A stretch of 64,000 nucleotides of DNA. It comes from Calonectria ilicicola (lineage: Eukaryota; Ascomycota; Sordariomycetes; Hypocreales; Nectriaceae). The translations under genes were made by a program, and so were the position numbers. Location: NCBI GenBank assembly GCA_020809705.1, contig CP085828.1:6076001-6140000 (forward strand), written 5' to 3'. This document shows, piece by piece, positions 44,133 to 54,331 of the stretch. The stretch's first letter is position 1. Every line of letters begins with the position of its first letter. The notes under the pieces were generated by a model, which saw nothing but the letters and a program-made list of their open reading frames with translations, ran no database searches and had not been told where the DNA came from.

Positions 44133-44720
44133 GATGTTGTTGCGTGTTTTCTCAATGGTTTCACGTAAAATCACACAGCAGGGCAAAATCACTTGTTCTC
44201 TTCTTCTGAGGGGACACTCTCAAATTAATATTCTTCGCCCACTGCCAGCATCCAAGTTTTACCGCCAAGGCGGCTGCACTGGCGATTCGCAACCGCGCAC
44301 TTCATTCTCTTGGCCTTGTCTTGACGTCAGCGACGAAAAAATTGTCTGGGCGCCAGGCCGCGATGCTTCCACGTTTGTGTGAGGGTTGGGGAAGCCAAGA
44401 AGCCAAGAAGCCATGACGGCAGTGGATCTGAGCGATGTGGGTTTATGACTTAATTGATGCTGCACTCATCCAACGCCGACTGAAGATTAGGCAAAAGTAG
44501 GAAAACATGAGCCAATGTATGAAAATGATAATTCCGCATCAATATATCTTCGAATAACTGTTGATCAAGTAACTGGTTGATAAGTGGTATTTACAAGTCT
44601 AACTTGGCGACGATCCCAACTACACCCATACCCAAAACCCCTCCATAAACAAATAATCATGACATATGCAGCTCGCTTTCTATAAACATGCCTGGCAATA
44701 AATTATGCATTCCTCCATTT
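44133..44720. other. intergenic, no gene seen
   Basis: About 590 bp between the amidotransferase start and the 3' end of the dioxygenase gene, all on the minus strand. No feature is recognised. Confidence 0.55.
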
Positions 44721-45699
44721 TTATTTGACCTGTTCTGCGCCCCAGTAGTAGGTGTTGATCTCGAGGCCGACATAGTCATCAGAGTACTTTCTTGTCTCTT
44801 CACCTTCGGCGGCCGCACCAGCACACACAAGCAGGGGCATAAAGTGCTCGCCGCCGTGGGGCGGGTGCATGAGGTCGGCGTAGGGGAACTTGCGCCACTC
44901 TTGGAGAGCGCTGCATCGCTCACCGAGGTCCTTCTTCTTGGCAGCGTCGGTCAGGGCGCTGTTCCAGATGTCGGACACGGCGCGCACCTCGGCGATTTGG
45001 CTGGGGTTGCCGGCGCGGAGGAGGCCGAAGATGCGCATGTTGTGCATGGAGGCGAAGCCGGAGCCGATGATGGCGACGTTGGAGGCACGGAGCTTGGCGA
45101 GGGCCTTGCCCATGCGGATATGTTGCGCGGGGTCCTCAGACTCGAGAACGGACATTTGCACCACGGGGATGTCGGCCTTGGGGTTCACAAGTAGCAGGGG
45201 AACGAAGACGCCATGGTCCCAACCACGCTCATCATCGAGCTCGGGCTCGAGGCCCTCAGCGATCAGGGCCTCTTTCAGCTGGCGGGCCACCTCTGGGGAG
45301 CCGGGGGCGGGGTACTTGAGGGCGTACGACTCGCGGGGGAAACCGTAGTAGTCGTAGTAGAGGTTGTGCTTTGAGCCCGACGAGATGGTGGGCTTGTCAG
45401 TGGACCAGTGGGCCGTGACGAGAACGATGGCGCGTGGCTGCTCGGGGGTGCCAAGCTTGAGCAGCTTAGGGACTCTAGTCTTGAGAGACTGGGTGATGTC
45501 CTTGTGGCCAGGGTCGCCAAGGATTGGCATGGGACCTTTTTAGGGACAATGTTAGATGTGAGGCTTGTAATGGGAATGAGGGAGCTGGTGGTGGTGGTGG
45601 TTCGGAAATTCGGAATCGCGCGAGAGGCTTGGATTGAGGGAAATAGAATGGCTTACCTCCACCGTGGGAGAGGGCAACAACAGGACCGAGAGTTGCCAT
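44721..45699 (-). CDS. extradiol ring-opening dioxygenase, LigB/DODA type
   Basis: Exon 1 (45699-45657) and exon 2 (45535-44721) join across a 121-nt intron (donor GTAAGC) to 285 residues. The class III extradiol/4,5-DOPA-dioxygenase-like fold is shown by SHGGGP (His12), VTAHWST (His57), WDHGVFVPL, a GSG...HN block (His179) and HPPHGGEHF (His245). His12, His57 and His245 correspond to likely metal ligands, and the His of the HN block to the likely catalytic base. Such enzymes cleave catechol-type rings with O2. In fungi the substrate is usually unknown. An in-frame ATG at 45864 would add 55 Arg/Ser/Thr-rich residues resembling a mitochondrial presequence; I chose the internal start because it matches the usual family N-terminus. 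Confidence 0.9.
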
Positions 45700-45864
45700 T
45701 GTGGTTGCTGTCCGGATGGTTCTGAGAGGTTGTTTTTGGTGTATAAGTTGAGGTAGACGCGGGGGTTTTGTAGTGTTGGTGTTGGTGATGAGAGCAACTG
45801 TGGGTGAGAGTAGAGATGTGATAGCAAGGCGTCGTCGACTAGTTGCGGCGGCCAAGCTGAACAT

Positions 45865-46558
45865 GAAAGTAATTAATGTATTCGTAGGGGGTATTATCTA
45901 CTGAGCCCTGTGTTGAGTGAATGCCTAGTGATGGCCGTCTCCAGCCAGGGTGGGATGGCCAAGCTATTTATCCAAAAACTCCAATGTGTCGGGATTCTCT
46001 CCCCTCTGCCTTTGCCTCTGGGCCCCTCCCCCGCTGTAGTAGGCCCGTGTTGGGAGCTTAATGCCATGGCTAAGCCGCGCGCCACTTGCCGCCCTTCTTA
46101 CTCCTTTGGGCTCGCGAATTTCCGACTTTCCGATGCCACTTGCCGGTCACTGCGCATTATCTCGCCGCTCATTGGCTAGCGCCTCACCGGGGCTGACTGC
46201 TTTGGTCATACCCGCGCGCGAAGCCCCGCACTCATTAATAAACATTTCGTATAGCCAATAGGGAGCCACAATTTCGCCTCTGCCTCCTTCAACCATTGTC
46301 TGGCTTTTATCACGATAAGCTGATAAGATAAGATAAGGTAACAAAACCCACCCAGAAGGCACATATTGAGAGCCCGTACCAGGAGGGATATGATGTTCAT
46401 GTTGATTGTAAAGGCAAGGTGTCAATTAATTTGCTGCGCTCTGAGAGCATTTGCATCGTTTCAATAGTTCAATTTCCCTATGAAAAGTCTCATCTAAAAT
46501 GGAAACTTTATGAAAAGCCCCATGCCTAATGCATATTGTAGGGTAGGATCGGTCGCTC
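45865..46558. other. intergenic, no gene seen
   Basis: About 690 bp upstream of the dioxygenase gene and downstream of the alcohol dehydrogenase gene. No coding or RNA feature is recognised. Confidence 0.55.
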
Positions 46559-47614
46559 CTATGTCCTGTCAAGCACAGCGCGATATCTCACCTGACCAAG
46601 TCGCAGTCTTTCCATCGCAGCTGTAATTCCTTCGCTATCAAGGGGGAAGATCTCAATAGTAGGTCGAACGCCATGAAGAGCTGCGAATGTAAGCATATCT
46701 CGATGCATTTGACGCGGCGCTGGTAGACTGCCTTGGATTTGGATCGCGTTCATCACTAAGTCCATATAAGGGAGTTTCATTTCGTTGGGATCCACCGTCA
46801 TTGCACTGATAGTACCACCCTTTCGAACCCACGGCATAACAGTTTTCCATTCCGGCTGTTTAGAAGATGTGACAAGCAAGCATTGAACCATCTGCTCGGT
46901 TCTCAGTTCAGTCAACTTGTTGACGTCATAAAATTCGTGTGCTCCGTAGCTCAATGCCTCATCGCGCTTGCCAGACGAATGCGAAAACACCACGACGTTG
47001 CAGCCCATCTTTGCAGCAAACTGAATGGCCAAGTGCCCTAAACCTCCTATGCCAAGGATTCCTACCCGGTCGGTCGGGCGAATGTTTGCGCGCTGCATGG
47101 CCGAATAAACTGCGGCACCAGCGCACATGAGTGGTGCAGCGTGCGCTGACTCAATCGTCTCTGGGATTCGAAACAAGGCCGACTCATCCCAGGTGGCATG
47201 AGAAGCAAAGGACCCTTGGTCTAAATTGGTAAAACCGTAGAGCTGCCTTTGATCACAGTAAAGGTTCTGTCCGCTGCAGCATGCCCAGCATGAGCCGCAA
47301 CTTCCATGCCAATAACCCCATCCGACGCGATCTCCACTAGCCAAAAGATTAATATTTGACAATCAAGTATTCAAAATTTCGAAAACATACACTTTTATGT
47401 ATTTCACGTCAGATCCCACATCAACCGCTATTCCAACTCCTTCATGACCAAGCACCATGTCTTGCAATTTGTAATGCTCATCAGTTCCACAGACTCCAGA
47501 ATGTGTAATCTGTACGAGCACTTCGCTTGCAAGAAGGGGGCGTATTTTCCTCTTGGATTCTTGAATATGCCCTGATGTAGAGCCTTTGTAAAGGGTAATG
47601 TCGCTAGTGGCCAT
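46559..47614 (-). CDS. zinc-dependent alcohol dehydrogenase (MDR family)
   Basis: Exons 47614-47391 and 47336-46559 join across a 54-nt intron (donor GTATGT, acceptor GGCTAG) to 333 residues. Catalytic zinc ligands are visible as Cys42 (GVCGTDEH) and His57-Glu58 (LGHEGVG). The structural zinc lobe has Cys88, Cys91, Cys94 and Cys102. The nucleotide-binding motif is GIGGLGHLAIQFA. The layout resembles cinnamyl-alcohol-dehydrogenase/AdhP-like enzymes, which reduce aldehydes with NAD(P)H; cofactor choice cannot be read with certainty. It is divergent from the SnoaL-like gene across about 750 bp, so the two could share a promoter region. Confidence 0.93.
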
Positions 47615-48362
47615 TGCGAATAATTGTTGAGTCCTTCTAGAAAATGCCAAACTAAGGGAGTACGATGGAGATAACGGAAGAAGACCACACTGCCGAAGAA
47701 TGAAACCAATTTGGGGGAATTTATGCGAAAAATGACTGGTTTTTATTACATTGTAAATGACGTAGCAGCAGCGTTGGCATGCGTATTCTAAGTCTGGTAG
47801 TTGAAACCATGGAAGCTATCATGACAAAATGGCCAAGCATAATTGGAGCCTGATCGTCGCGTATTGGTTGCATTCGGTAATGCTTTGGAATGCCGCAGGA
47901 TGGAGTGGATAATGCGTGGGTAACCTGTGTTGCTTTTGATATGTGAAGCCCGGGAATTGCTATTAAACTGAGCAGTAAGATCTTGACATCTACCAGACCC
48001 ACTTTCTTAAGGCTCATATTTTCGTCATAGTCCACCTAAATTTAGTTTGTTGTCTTACCCCTATGCCCTATGTCGTAAGTGTTGCTTTTGATGTGACCAG
48101 TCGTTGCATTTGATTTGGAGTTGCGGTCAAGCGAGTAGACGGCAAGTGAACAAATTTGGATCACGCCACGATGATCACCCCTGTAGTGTTCAAATACAAA
48201 TTTGGGATGAAAAATGGGTGTTGCTTTTAATCATGCTGGAAAAAAGTGTTTTTTCTCGGGCTATAAATATAAGTATTACTTCATTCGAGACTCTCATTCT
48301 CCAAGGCTACTACACCTTCGCCCATCACATTCATCTACATTTCAGTTTCGCCAATATCCAAA
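47615..48362. other. divergent promoter region
   Basis: About 750 bp between the start codons of the alcohol dehydrogenase (minus) and the SnoaL-like gene (plus). A CT-rich stretch and a TATAAATATAAG-like box near 48262 precede the plus-strand gene. No gene is seen inside. Confidence 0.5.
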
Positions 48363-48919
48363 ATGCCCACCCAAGAGGAAAGCAAGAACCTGGAGGTGGT
48401 TTCCAAGTACTTTGTTGAGTACTGGGGAAAAGGCAACCCAAATGTTGTTGATGAGCTCTGCGCTGATGAGTTCGTCATTAACTACCCCATGCACGGTCCT
48501 CGACACGGAAAAGAGGCTGCCAAGAAGATGCTTTCTGAATTTAAGGAAGTAAGATAACTACTCCTAAAAATTAATGCTAGAACATTACTGACGCGCGCGT
48601 TTATTTTTAGGCTTTCCCAGATGTCTCCTTCCATCCGTATCAGCACCCGTTGATCGCGAGCGGGCCATATGTAGTCGGTCGGTGGATTGGCGGGGGCACC
48701 CACACTGGTGTGGCATTTGACGACCTCGCAGTGGGAGCCCTAGACAAACCAAATACGGGAAAGAAGATGCATTTTTCGGGTATAACTATCTTCACTCTTC
48801 GCGATGGAAAGATTGTGGATGAGACTGGCGAGGAGGGTGCGTTGACTGCCCTCCAGAATCTGGGCCTGGTTGCACAGCCCAACCCTGGAAAGGAGATGAA
48901 ATATCTTCACGAGAATTAG
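48363..48919 (+). CDS. SnoaL-like (NTF2-fold) protein
   Basis: Exon 1 (48363-48548) and exon 2 (48611-48919) flank a 62-nt intron (donor GTAAGA, acceptor TTTTAG) and give 164 residues. The N-terminal EYWGKGNPNVVDELCADEFVINYP and the later FPDVSFHPYQ, GRWIGGGTHTG and GKKMHFSGITIFTLRDGKIVDE blocks are typical of the SnoaL-like polyketide cyclase/ester cyclase group of the NTF2 superfamily. These small enzymes or binding proteins act on cyclic or aromatic intermediates, but many fungal members have no known substrate. It is divergent from the alcohol dehydrogenase and near the ring-cleaving dioxygenase, so a shared catabolic role is possible but unproven. Confidence 0.88.
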
Positions 48920-49410
48920 TGAATGAAGCGGGGAGCTGGGTTACAAAGTTGAGTCATGAGATGCACTTGGATCATTCGGAAGGATATGGGTTGAGTTTGG
49001 AGATGGGGACTTAGCTCAGCAAACCTGCGACCGTGAATTGATGCTCAAACATTTATTGGTCGCAAAGAGGTTTCCGATGGTCTGCGGAAGTCCCGATAAA
49101 TTGACGTAATATTAGTAACTAAGATCCTAGCTTCTATACTAGATCATTATCTATTTCTAATATAACTCTCGGAATTAAGCGCAATTTTTTGGACTTTGGT
49201 TCGAGGATGTCAACTCTGATGTTCTTGCTAACTCTCAATCATTTTGTCGAGCAGAACCAACCACTAACAGTGAAAGGAGCACTGAATGAACAAGGACGAA
49301 ATCGCAAGGAAGCTAAGTATGAGTGTCGTTTACGAAGCAATGTAGTTGGATTATATTAATAGTAATAGATCATTCCATTCTCTAGAGTTGGTCTTGATAT
49401 AGAAGGATTG
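48920..49410. other. intergenic, no gene seen
   Basis: About 490 bp between convergent 3' ends. No feature is recognised beyond AT-rich terminator-like sequence. Confidence 0.5.
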
Positions 49411-50109
49411 TTAAGAAACATACTCCCAGACCACCCCAACTTGACCGGCTGATATATCGCCAACTGCTTCGAAGACAGCGACGGGAAGATCTAGGTCATA
49501 CGCGTCCCCGCATGTGTCGCATTGGTTGGTTATAGTGACCGTGACCTCGCCCTTTGAACTCTGAATGTGGATTTGGCGACCACAGTCGCTGCTGGCGAAA
49601 AATCTTGTAGAAAGGGCGGCGCCTTGCCCTGCTACAACACCGGCGGAAGCGCATTCAGTGCTATCGTGATCTCCAGACATGTAAAAGACAGCCATCCCAG
49701 TGTTACCAGCAATAGCTGCTGACGTGGTGGTCGACGTTGTAGTTGACTCGGTAGAGGTGGCTGATTCCGTGCTGGTTGGTGGAGTAGTGGTTGATTCAGC
49801 AGTGGATGATTCAGCAGCAGTAGAAGCAACAGAGGTAGTCGACTGGGTAATTGAAGGTTGTGTTGTTGCAGTTATTGTAGCTGGTGATTCTGTAGATGAA
49901 GTGGAAATTGCCACCGAAGACTGGGAGACGGATAACGTGGTAGATGTGGTACCAGGACCCAAATCAGCAATTGGGGATGATATCGTGGTGGATGATTGAC
50001 TGGACGTCAATAGGGTCTCAGAAGCCGAGGCTGGTTTGCAGAGTGCGCCAGCACTGACTCCACTAACACCTAGACCCACCAGGGCCAGGAGACGAGGCTT
50101 GCATATCAT
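49411..50109 (-). CDS. secreted RlpA-like double-psi beta-barrel protein with Ser/Thr-rich linker
   Basis: The frame has 232 residues from the ATG at 50109. The N-terminus is a signal peptide (MICKPRLLALVGLGVSGVSA, cleaved near Gly/Ala). A long Ser/Thr/Pro-rich linker, likely O-glycosylated, covers about residues 30-135. The C-terminal roughly 95 residues resemble the RlpA-like/expansin double-psi beta-barrel: GMAVFYMSGDHDSTECASAG, CGRQIHIQ, VTVTITNQCDTCGDAYDLDL and a final VGVVWEYV. Cysteines are positioned for disulfides. Related fungal proteins are cell-wall or secreted proteins, some expansin-like and induced in interactions. No catalytic hydrolase domain is present. Confidence 0.88.
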   Translation of the reverse strand: MICKPRLLALVGLGVSGVSAGALCKPASASETLLTSSQSSTTISSPIADLGPGTTSTTLSVSQSSVAISTSSTESPATITATTQPSITQSTTSVASTAAESSTAESTTTPPTSTESATSTESTTTSTTTSAAIAGNTGMAVFYMSGDHDSTECASAGVVAGQGAALSTRFFASSDCGRQIHIQSSKGEVTVTITNQCDTCGDAYDLDLPVAVFEAVGDISAGQVGVVWEYVS

Positions 50110-50864
50110 CGAGCTGGTTGTTCCGTCTCTAAGACTGCACAAGGTGAAACACCTGTAAACTAACAATGCAAATGGGAGCTGTAAGGTTGAATAAAAAGTG
50201 CTTTGTAAACCAAACTCTTTTCAGGGGGTGGATATACTGGCCTGTGGCGTCGCGCTACTGTTCATTGGGTGATGAGACAATAACACTTCAGAACGAGATT
50301 ACACACTGAAATGATCATTCAAATTTCCGCAGCCAAACAGCAGTTGCTTCCTATCATCAAGTCTTTACATTGGTTGATTGTGAAATGGAGTTGTGTGGCA
50401 TTTTACCACTTTTCTAGTATCCGTCAAATAATGCTTTCCCCTTTGACATGTGGCCGTCTATTTTGGTCTGGTCAGTATCGAACAACCAGGCTATTCTAGT
50501 CTGATGAGGATGCAACAAGTGTTCCTTCGCATGACACAACAATCTTGCCATTATTCAACACCCTAGGCGACCACAAAACTTTAAGCCTATGTTGGGATGT
50601 GCCAGTTATTGATTTCTTTTGAAGACAGGTTGTTGTGATCGTGCAGAATACAGAAAACGAACCCTACAACTCTTTTATGACCATTCTTTTTCTCTGAAGG
50701 TGAATTCTGCAAGAAAAATTGCTTTCCATTTTGTTGAATAAATATTTACAAGGAGGGCGTATATCTGAAATGAATAGGTTATTCGGCAATCACCATGCCG
50801 CCATAAATACCGGTCTAAATGTGGTATGTCTCCAACAAAATAAATATTGCCGTATAAAAAAGAA
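50110..50864. other. intergenic, no gene seen
   Basis: About 755 bp between the promoter of the RlpA-like gene and the 3' end of the kinase-vWA gene. It holds short frames only. Confidence 0.55.
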
Positions 50865-53617
50865 TTAATCTGTGCCTGATGCTGCTTGATATCTGCTATT
50901 ATCTATTGGATCCTCATCGTTAGATGGACTCCATGCACCCACAAGAATAGCCCAAACACTCTCAGCTTGGCTTTTGTGATCAACAATGTCACTAGAATTC
51001 AGCGAATTAGTTAGAGTATTCCTAAGACCCGGCATGATTTTTATACTTCGAGACACGTACTGTATTTGAATCTCATTGTCAGGATTATGAGCCATATCAT
51101 CTAGATAACTGAGGCGGCTCTCGCCAATGCTATCATCTCCAAACCGTACAAATTGAATAGTAAAATCTGTGCGGCGAATCTCCCGCTCGCCCATCAGTCT
51201 CACAATATGCTGAATGCATATATCAACGTTGCAGCTTTTAGATCTGACATTGTACTCCCAAACACCATTGGTAAAAATGAGAACACATGTACGCCGACCC
51301 CGATGAACGATCTCGCCCATAATATTATTAAGACAAGCTTCCATATGGCAATTTGCCCCGTGTGATTCTTTGAAACTTTGTTGGATTTTGTTGATAAGAT
51401 CGGTTGTCCTTTTTGTCTTTTGAATGAGACTCTTTTTCGAGAACAAGGCGTTCTCTGAATCTGAGGTGAACCGCAGTTCGATCTGCTCTGTTTCAAGCTC
51501 CTTGACAATCCACATGAGAGCCTTTGCTGTGGTGACAACTTCATTTTCATGTTTGCGCATGGAAGGAGAGTCATCAATGATAAAGAGGAAGTGTCGTTTG
51601 CCAGGAGACCTAGAGAATTGGGTATACCCGGGAATTTCGTTCCTCTTTCTCCCCTTGTAATTCATGATCTCCTTGACACTTAAGAAAGGGTATTCTTGGT
51701 TTTCTACAGTGCTGGCCTGGCTGGATTGTATCAAACGGGATAAGCCATTCGAAGTGTTGCGCCATGAGTGAGGCCGTGACTGAGACTCTTGAATTGGGGA
51801 ACATTTTTCATCGGCCAGAGGAGTTCCGTTGAGATGTAGACCGGGAAGCTCAAACCCAGTTGGCCTTGGGGTAGCCCCAGAATTCGTGGCATTGTATGTT
51901 TGCTCAATCTGTTCAAACTTACGCCAGAGCTTCCAAGGCGGGAGGCGGAGCCCTTTTTGCCCACCATCCACCAACATCCACTCCTCTATAAGGCTGCATA
52001 TCAATGGTGAAAAATCGTCAAATTTCTTTAGTTGCCCAATGGCATCTCTGTGAGCCATGATAACGCAATCGAGTACCCTGTTGCCGTCGTGAAAACATGA
52101 TCCATACCCGCTGCCTTCGAAATGCAGTTCTTTCTGGAGAGAGATCCTGCGATTATTCTTGAAGTTATCAAGGCCCGCAATGCCGTTACCAAGCCATACA
52201 AGTGAATTGCTAAAGACACAGCCAAGAGACCAGACATCACAGTCTAGTTCCACTTCTCTCTGTCCCTTCAGTTCCCATTCTAAGATTCGGGATGCTTCTG
52301 GAGCCCGGTACGTCTTATCACCATCGTTATCTTGGGCCACAATATTACCTCTGGTCATATACTGGGGATCGGTTGCTGTGTTAAAGTCAGTCAGTTTGAG
52401 TTTGAACTCCCCAGTATTTACTCCAGGATCATTGTAGAAAACCAATATATTGCCTGGTTTTATATCGCGATGAGCACTGTATTAGGTCAGCTATATTCAT
52501 GTACTGATATGTTTAAATCTCACGGTTCTTACCATCCACTACTTGTCTTCTCATTTGTTCTTGGAATAGAGTGAAGGTGGGCAACTCCTTGTAGCAATTT
52601 CATTAAGGCTCTCCAGAACGAAATGACCTCCATAATATTCCCGAGCTGGTTCTGACGCTGAAAAAGATCCAAGAGACTACCGCCATCAGCGTACTCAAGG
52701 ATGATGACGCACTTGTTGTTTTGGTGAAAGGAACCGATGTATTCCACAATGTGATCAGATGACTCAATGGAATTAAATATATCGGTTTCCTTCCTCCACA
52801 ACCTGCGGTGAGCTTCATCGCCTTGAACGTCATATTCTTTAAATACGACGATATTCTAAATTGTGTTAGCGATTAACTGGCATAAGATTTTATAGAAATA
52901 CAAATGAATTAAAAAAAATAGAATTAATGTATCCGATAGACATTTTTGAAACCAAAGGGAAGAAGTAACACATCAAAATACAAAGAGAAAAAAGTAATAG
53001 CTTACACCTAAACCTGGATCTGTAGATCCCTTGTGAAACTAGACCTTCCATACATTGGTCTTCGCATCCGAATTGGTTGACTTCTTTAAAAGCACCCTAT
53101 TTTCGATGGGGAGGATCTGGCGAGCATCAAGCGTCCTATTTGTTAAACCCTTCTTTGAGAAGAGGAATGGACAGAATTGCCATTGCTTGTCTCGAAATTC
53201 TTCTATCATGTCCACTGCTGCGGAATCCAAATCGGCTGGCTGGCCGAACGGATTGTGTTCCAATGGAAGATGAGTGTCGTCGTATCCTTTGCTTAAAAAG
53301 TCGTGAATAAATTCTGGGCGGCCAATAAAAACAAGAATGGAGAATATAATTTCAAAGTTAGGCCAAACAGGCCTTGTGTAGAGCTTCATCTGGCTGCTGA
53401 GAGACTTGTCAATACGTCTTTCAGACCAGTAGTCCTTTAACATCTCCGGCATTATGAATGGAACATTTTCTCCATGTCCATTGTATCCATAATGCGTCAA
53501 ATTGTCGGAAATGAAGTCCGCAAAGTGGTTGTCATGATAGCGGATCTGGTCTTGGCTGTGGCTTCGACCACGGCTATAATCGTGCTGGATCTGAGGTGAG
53601 TTGAGTGGAGAAGCCAT
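50865..53617 (-). pseudogene. protein kinase plus von Willebrand A protein, interrupted by an in-frame TAG
   Basis: Three exons fit in phase: 53617-53006, 52855-52533 and 52476-50865, with introns of 150 nt (donor GTAAGC) and 56 nt (donor GTAAGA). Exon 1 encodes a region typical of fungal accessory kinases, ending in the kinase strand NVWKV. TAG follows at 53041-53039, then 11 more codons to the donor. Exon 2 carries NIVVFKEYD (likely ATP-binding Lys) and a C-helix. Exon 3 carries HRDIKPGN, LTDFNTA, and then a vWA domain with the MIDAS motif DDSPS. CAG to TAG would explain the stop. Splicing at GTATGG before VWKV could bypass it but would delete a core strand. It may therefore be a pseudogene, or a gene making only the N-terminal part. 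Confidence 0.72.
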
Positions 53618-54331
53618 AACGAATATGAAGATGCTGAGAAGTGTGTTGCAAAAGCGAAATGGATGATGGGATATTAATATATTTGAGCCAAATAAGGGGG
53701 TTAGTCAAAATGCCTATTAGTAACCAAGTTTTGCCTGAACGGTACCCAGGTCAAGATATTAAAGGCACCTAGGCTAACTCGGCATCGCACAAGGCAGATG
53801 GAAAATGTGATATGGGAATGAAAATGCAAGCTGAGTATATTTGTGCATATGCAGACTGACGCGTCACTGATTTTGGAATGCCAGCCATCAGGCCATTAAG
53901 TCCCATCCGAACCCTTCCTGGCCTATGAGCTCGGTGGATAACCTGGCATAAATACTGGCTAGTTGGAGAGAGGGTGTGGATTAGTTCCTAATTAGGGCTG
54001 ATTAGCGGCCTGCAGGCAGATTTGTTGTGATGCATGTGTGCCACATGCTGCATGCTGCATGCCGCCGGACACACCGGTGAGGCAGATTCAACCAAGCAGC
54101 GAGGCAAAGTTACCATACTTCTAAGTGGGTGGTCAGATATTCTGTGACATTGCACATTGCCAAATGTACACCCTGACTGTTGGCGAGGGCATGAACTTCT
54201 GCGGAATGGAATCATGTAAGGCAAAATCCCTGTTTTAATAGTTATACACTGTAAATTAATACGCTTCAATGCTGTAAGCATATCCGTAATTAATTCTCAA
54301 CATATTGGTTCTTTATTTCCTTCCTCGGCCT
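53618..54331. other. intergenic, no gene seen
   Basis: About 710 bp upstream of the kinase-vWA gene and downstream of the CorA-like gene. It contains a small GCATGCTGCATGCTGCATGC-like direct repeat near 54045-54064. Otherwise no feature is seen. Confidence 0.5.

Noticed and set aside
43234..50109. A full secondary-metabolite gene cluster
   Set aside because: No polyketide synthase, NRPS or terpene synthase, nor a cluster regulator or transporter, is present; only scattered tailoring-type enzymes are seen.
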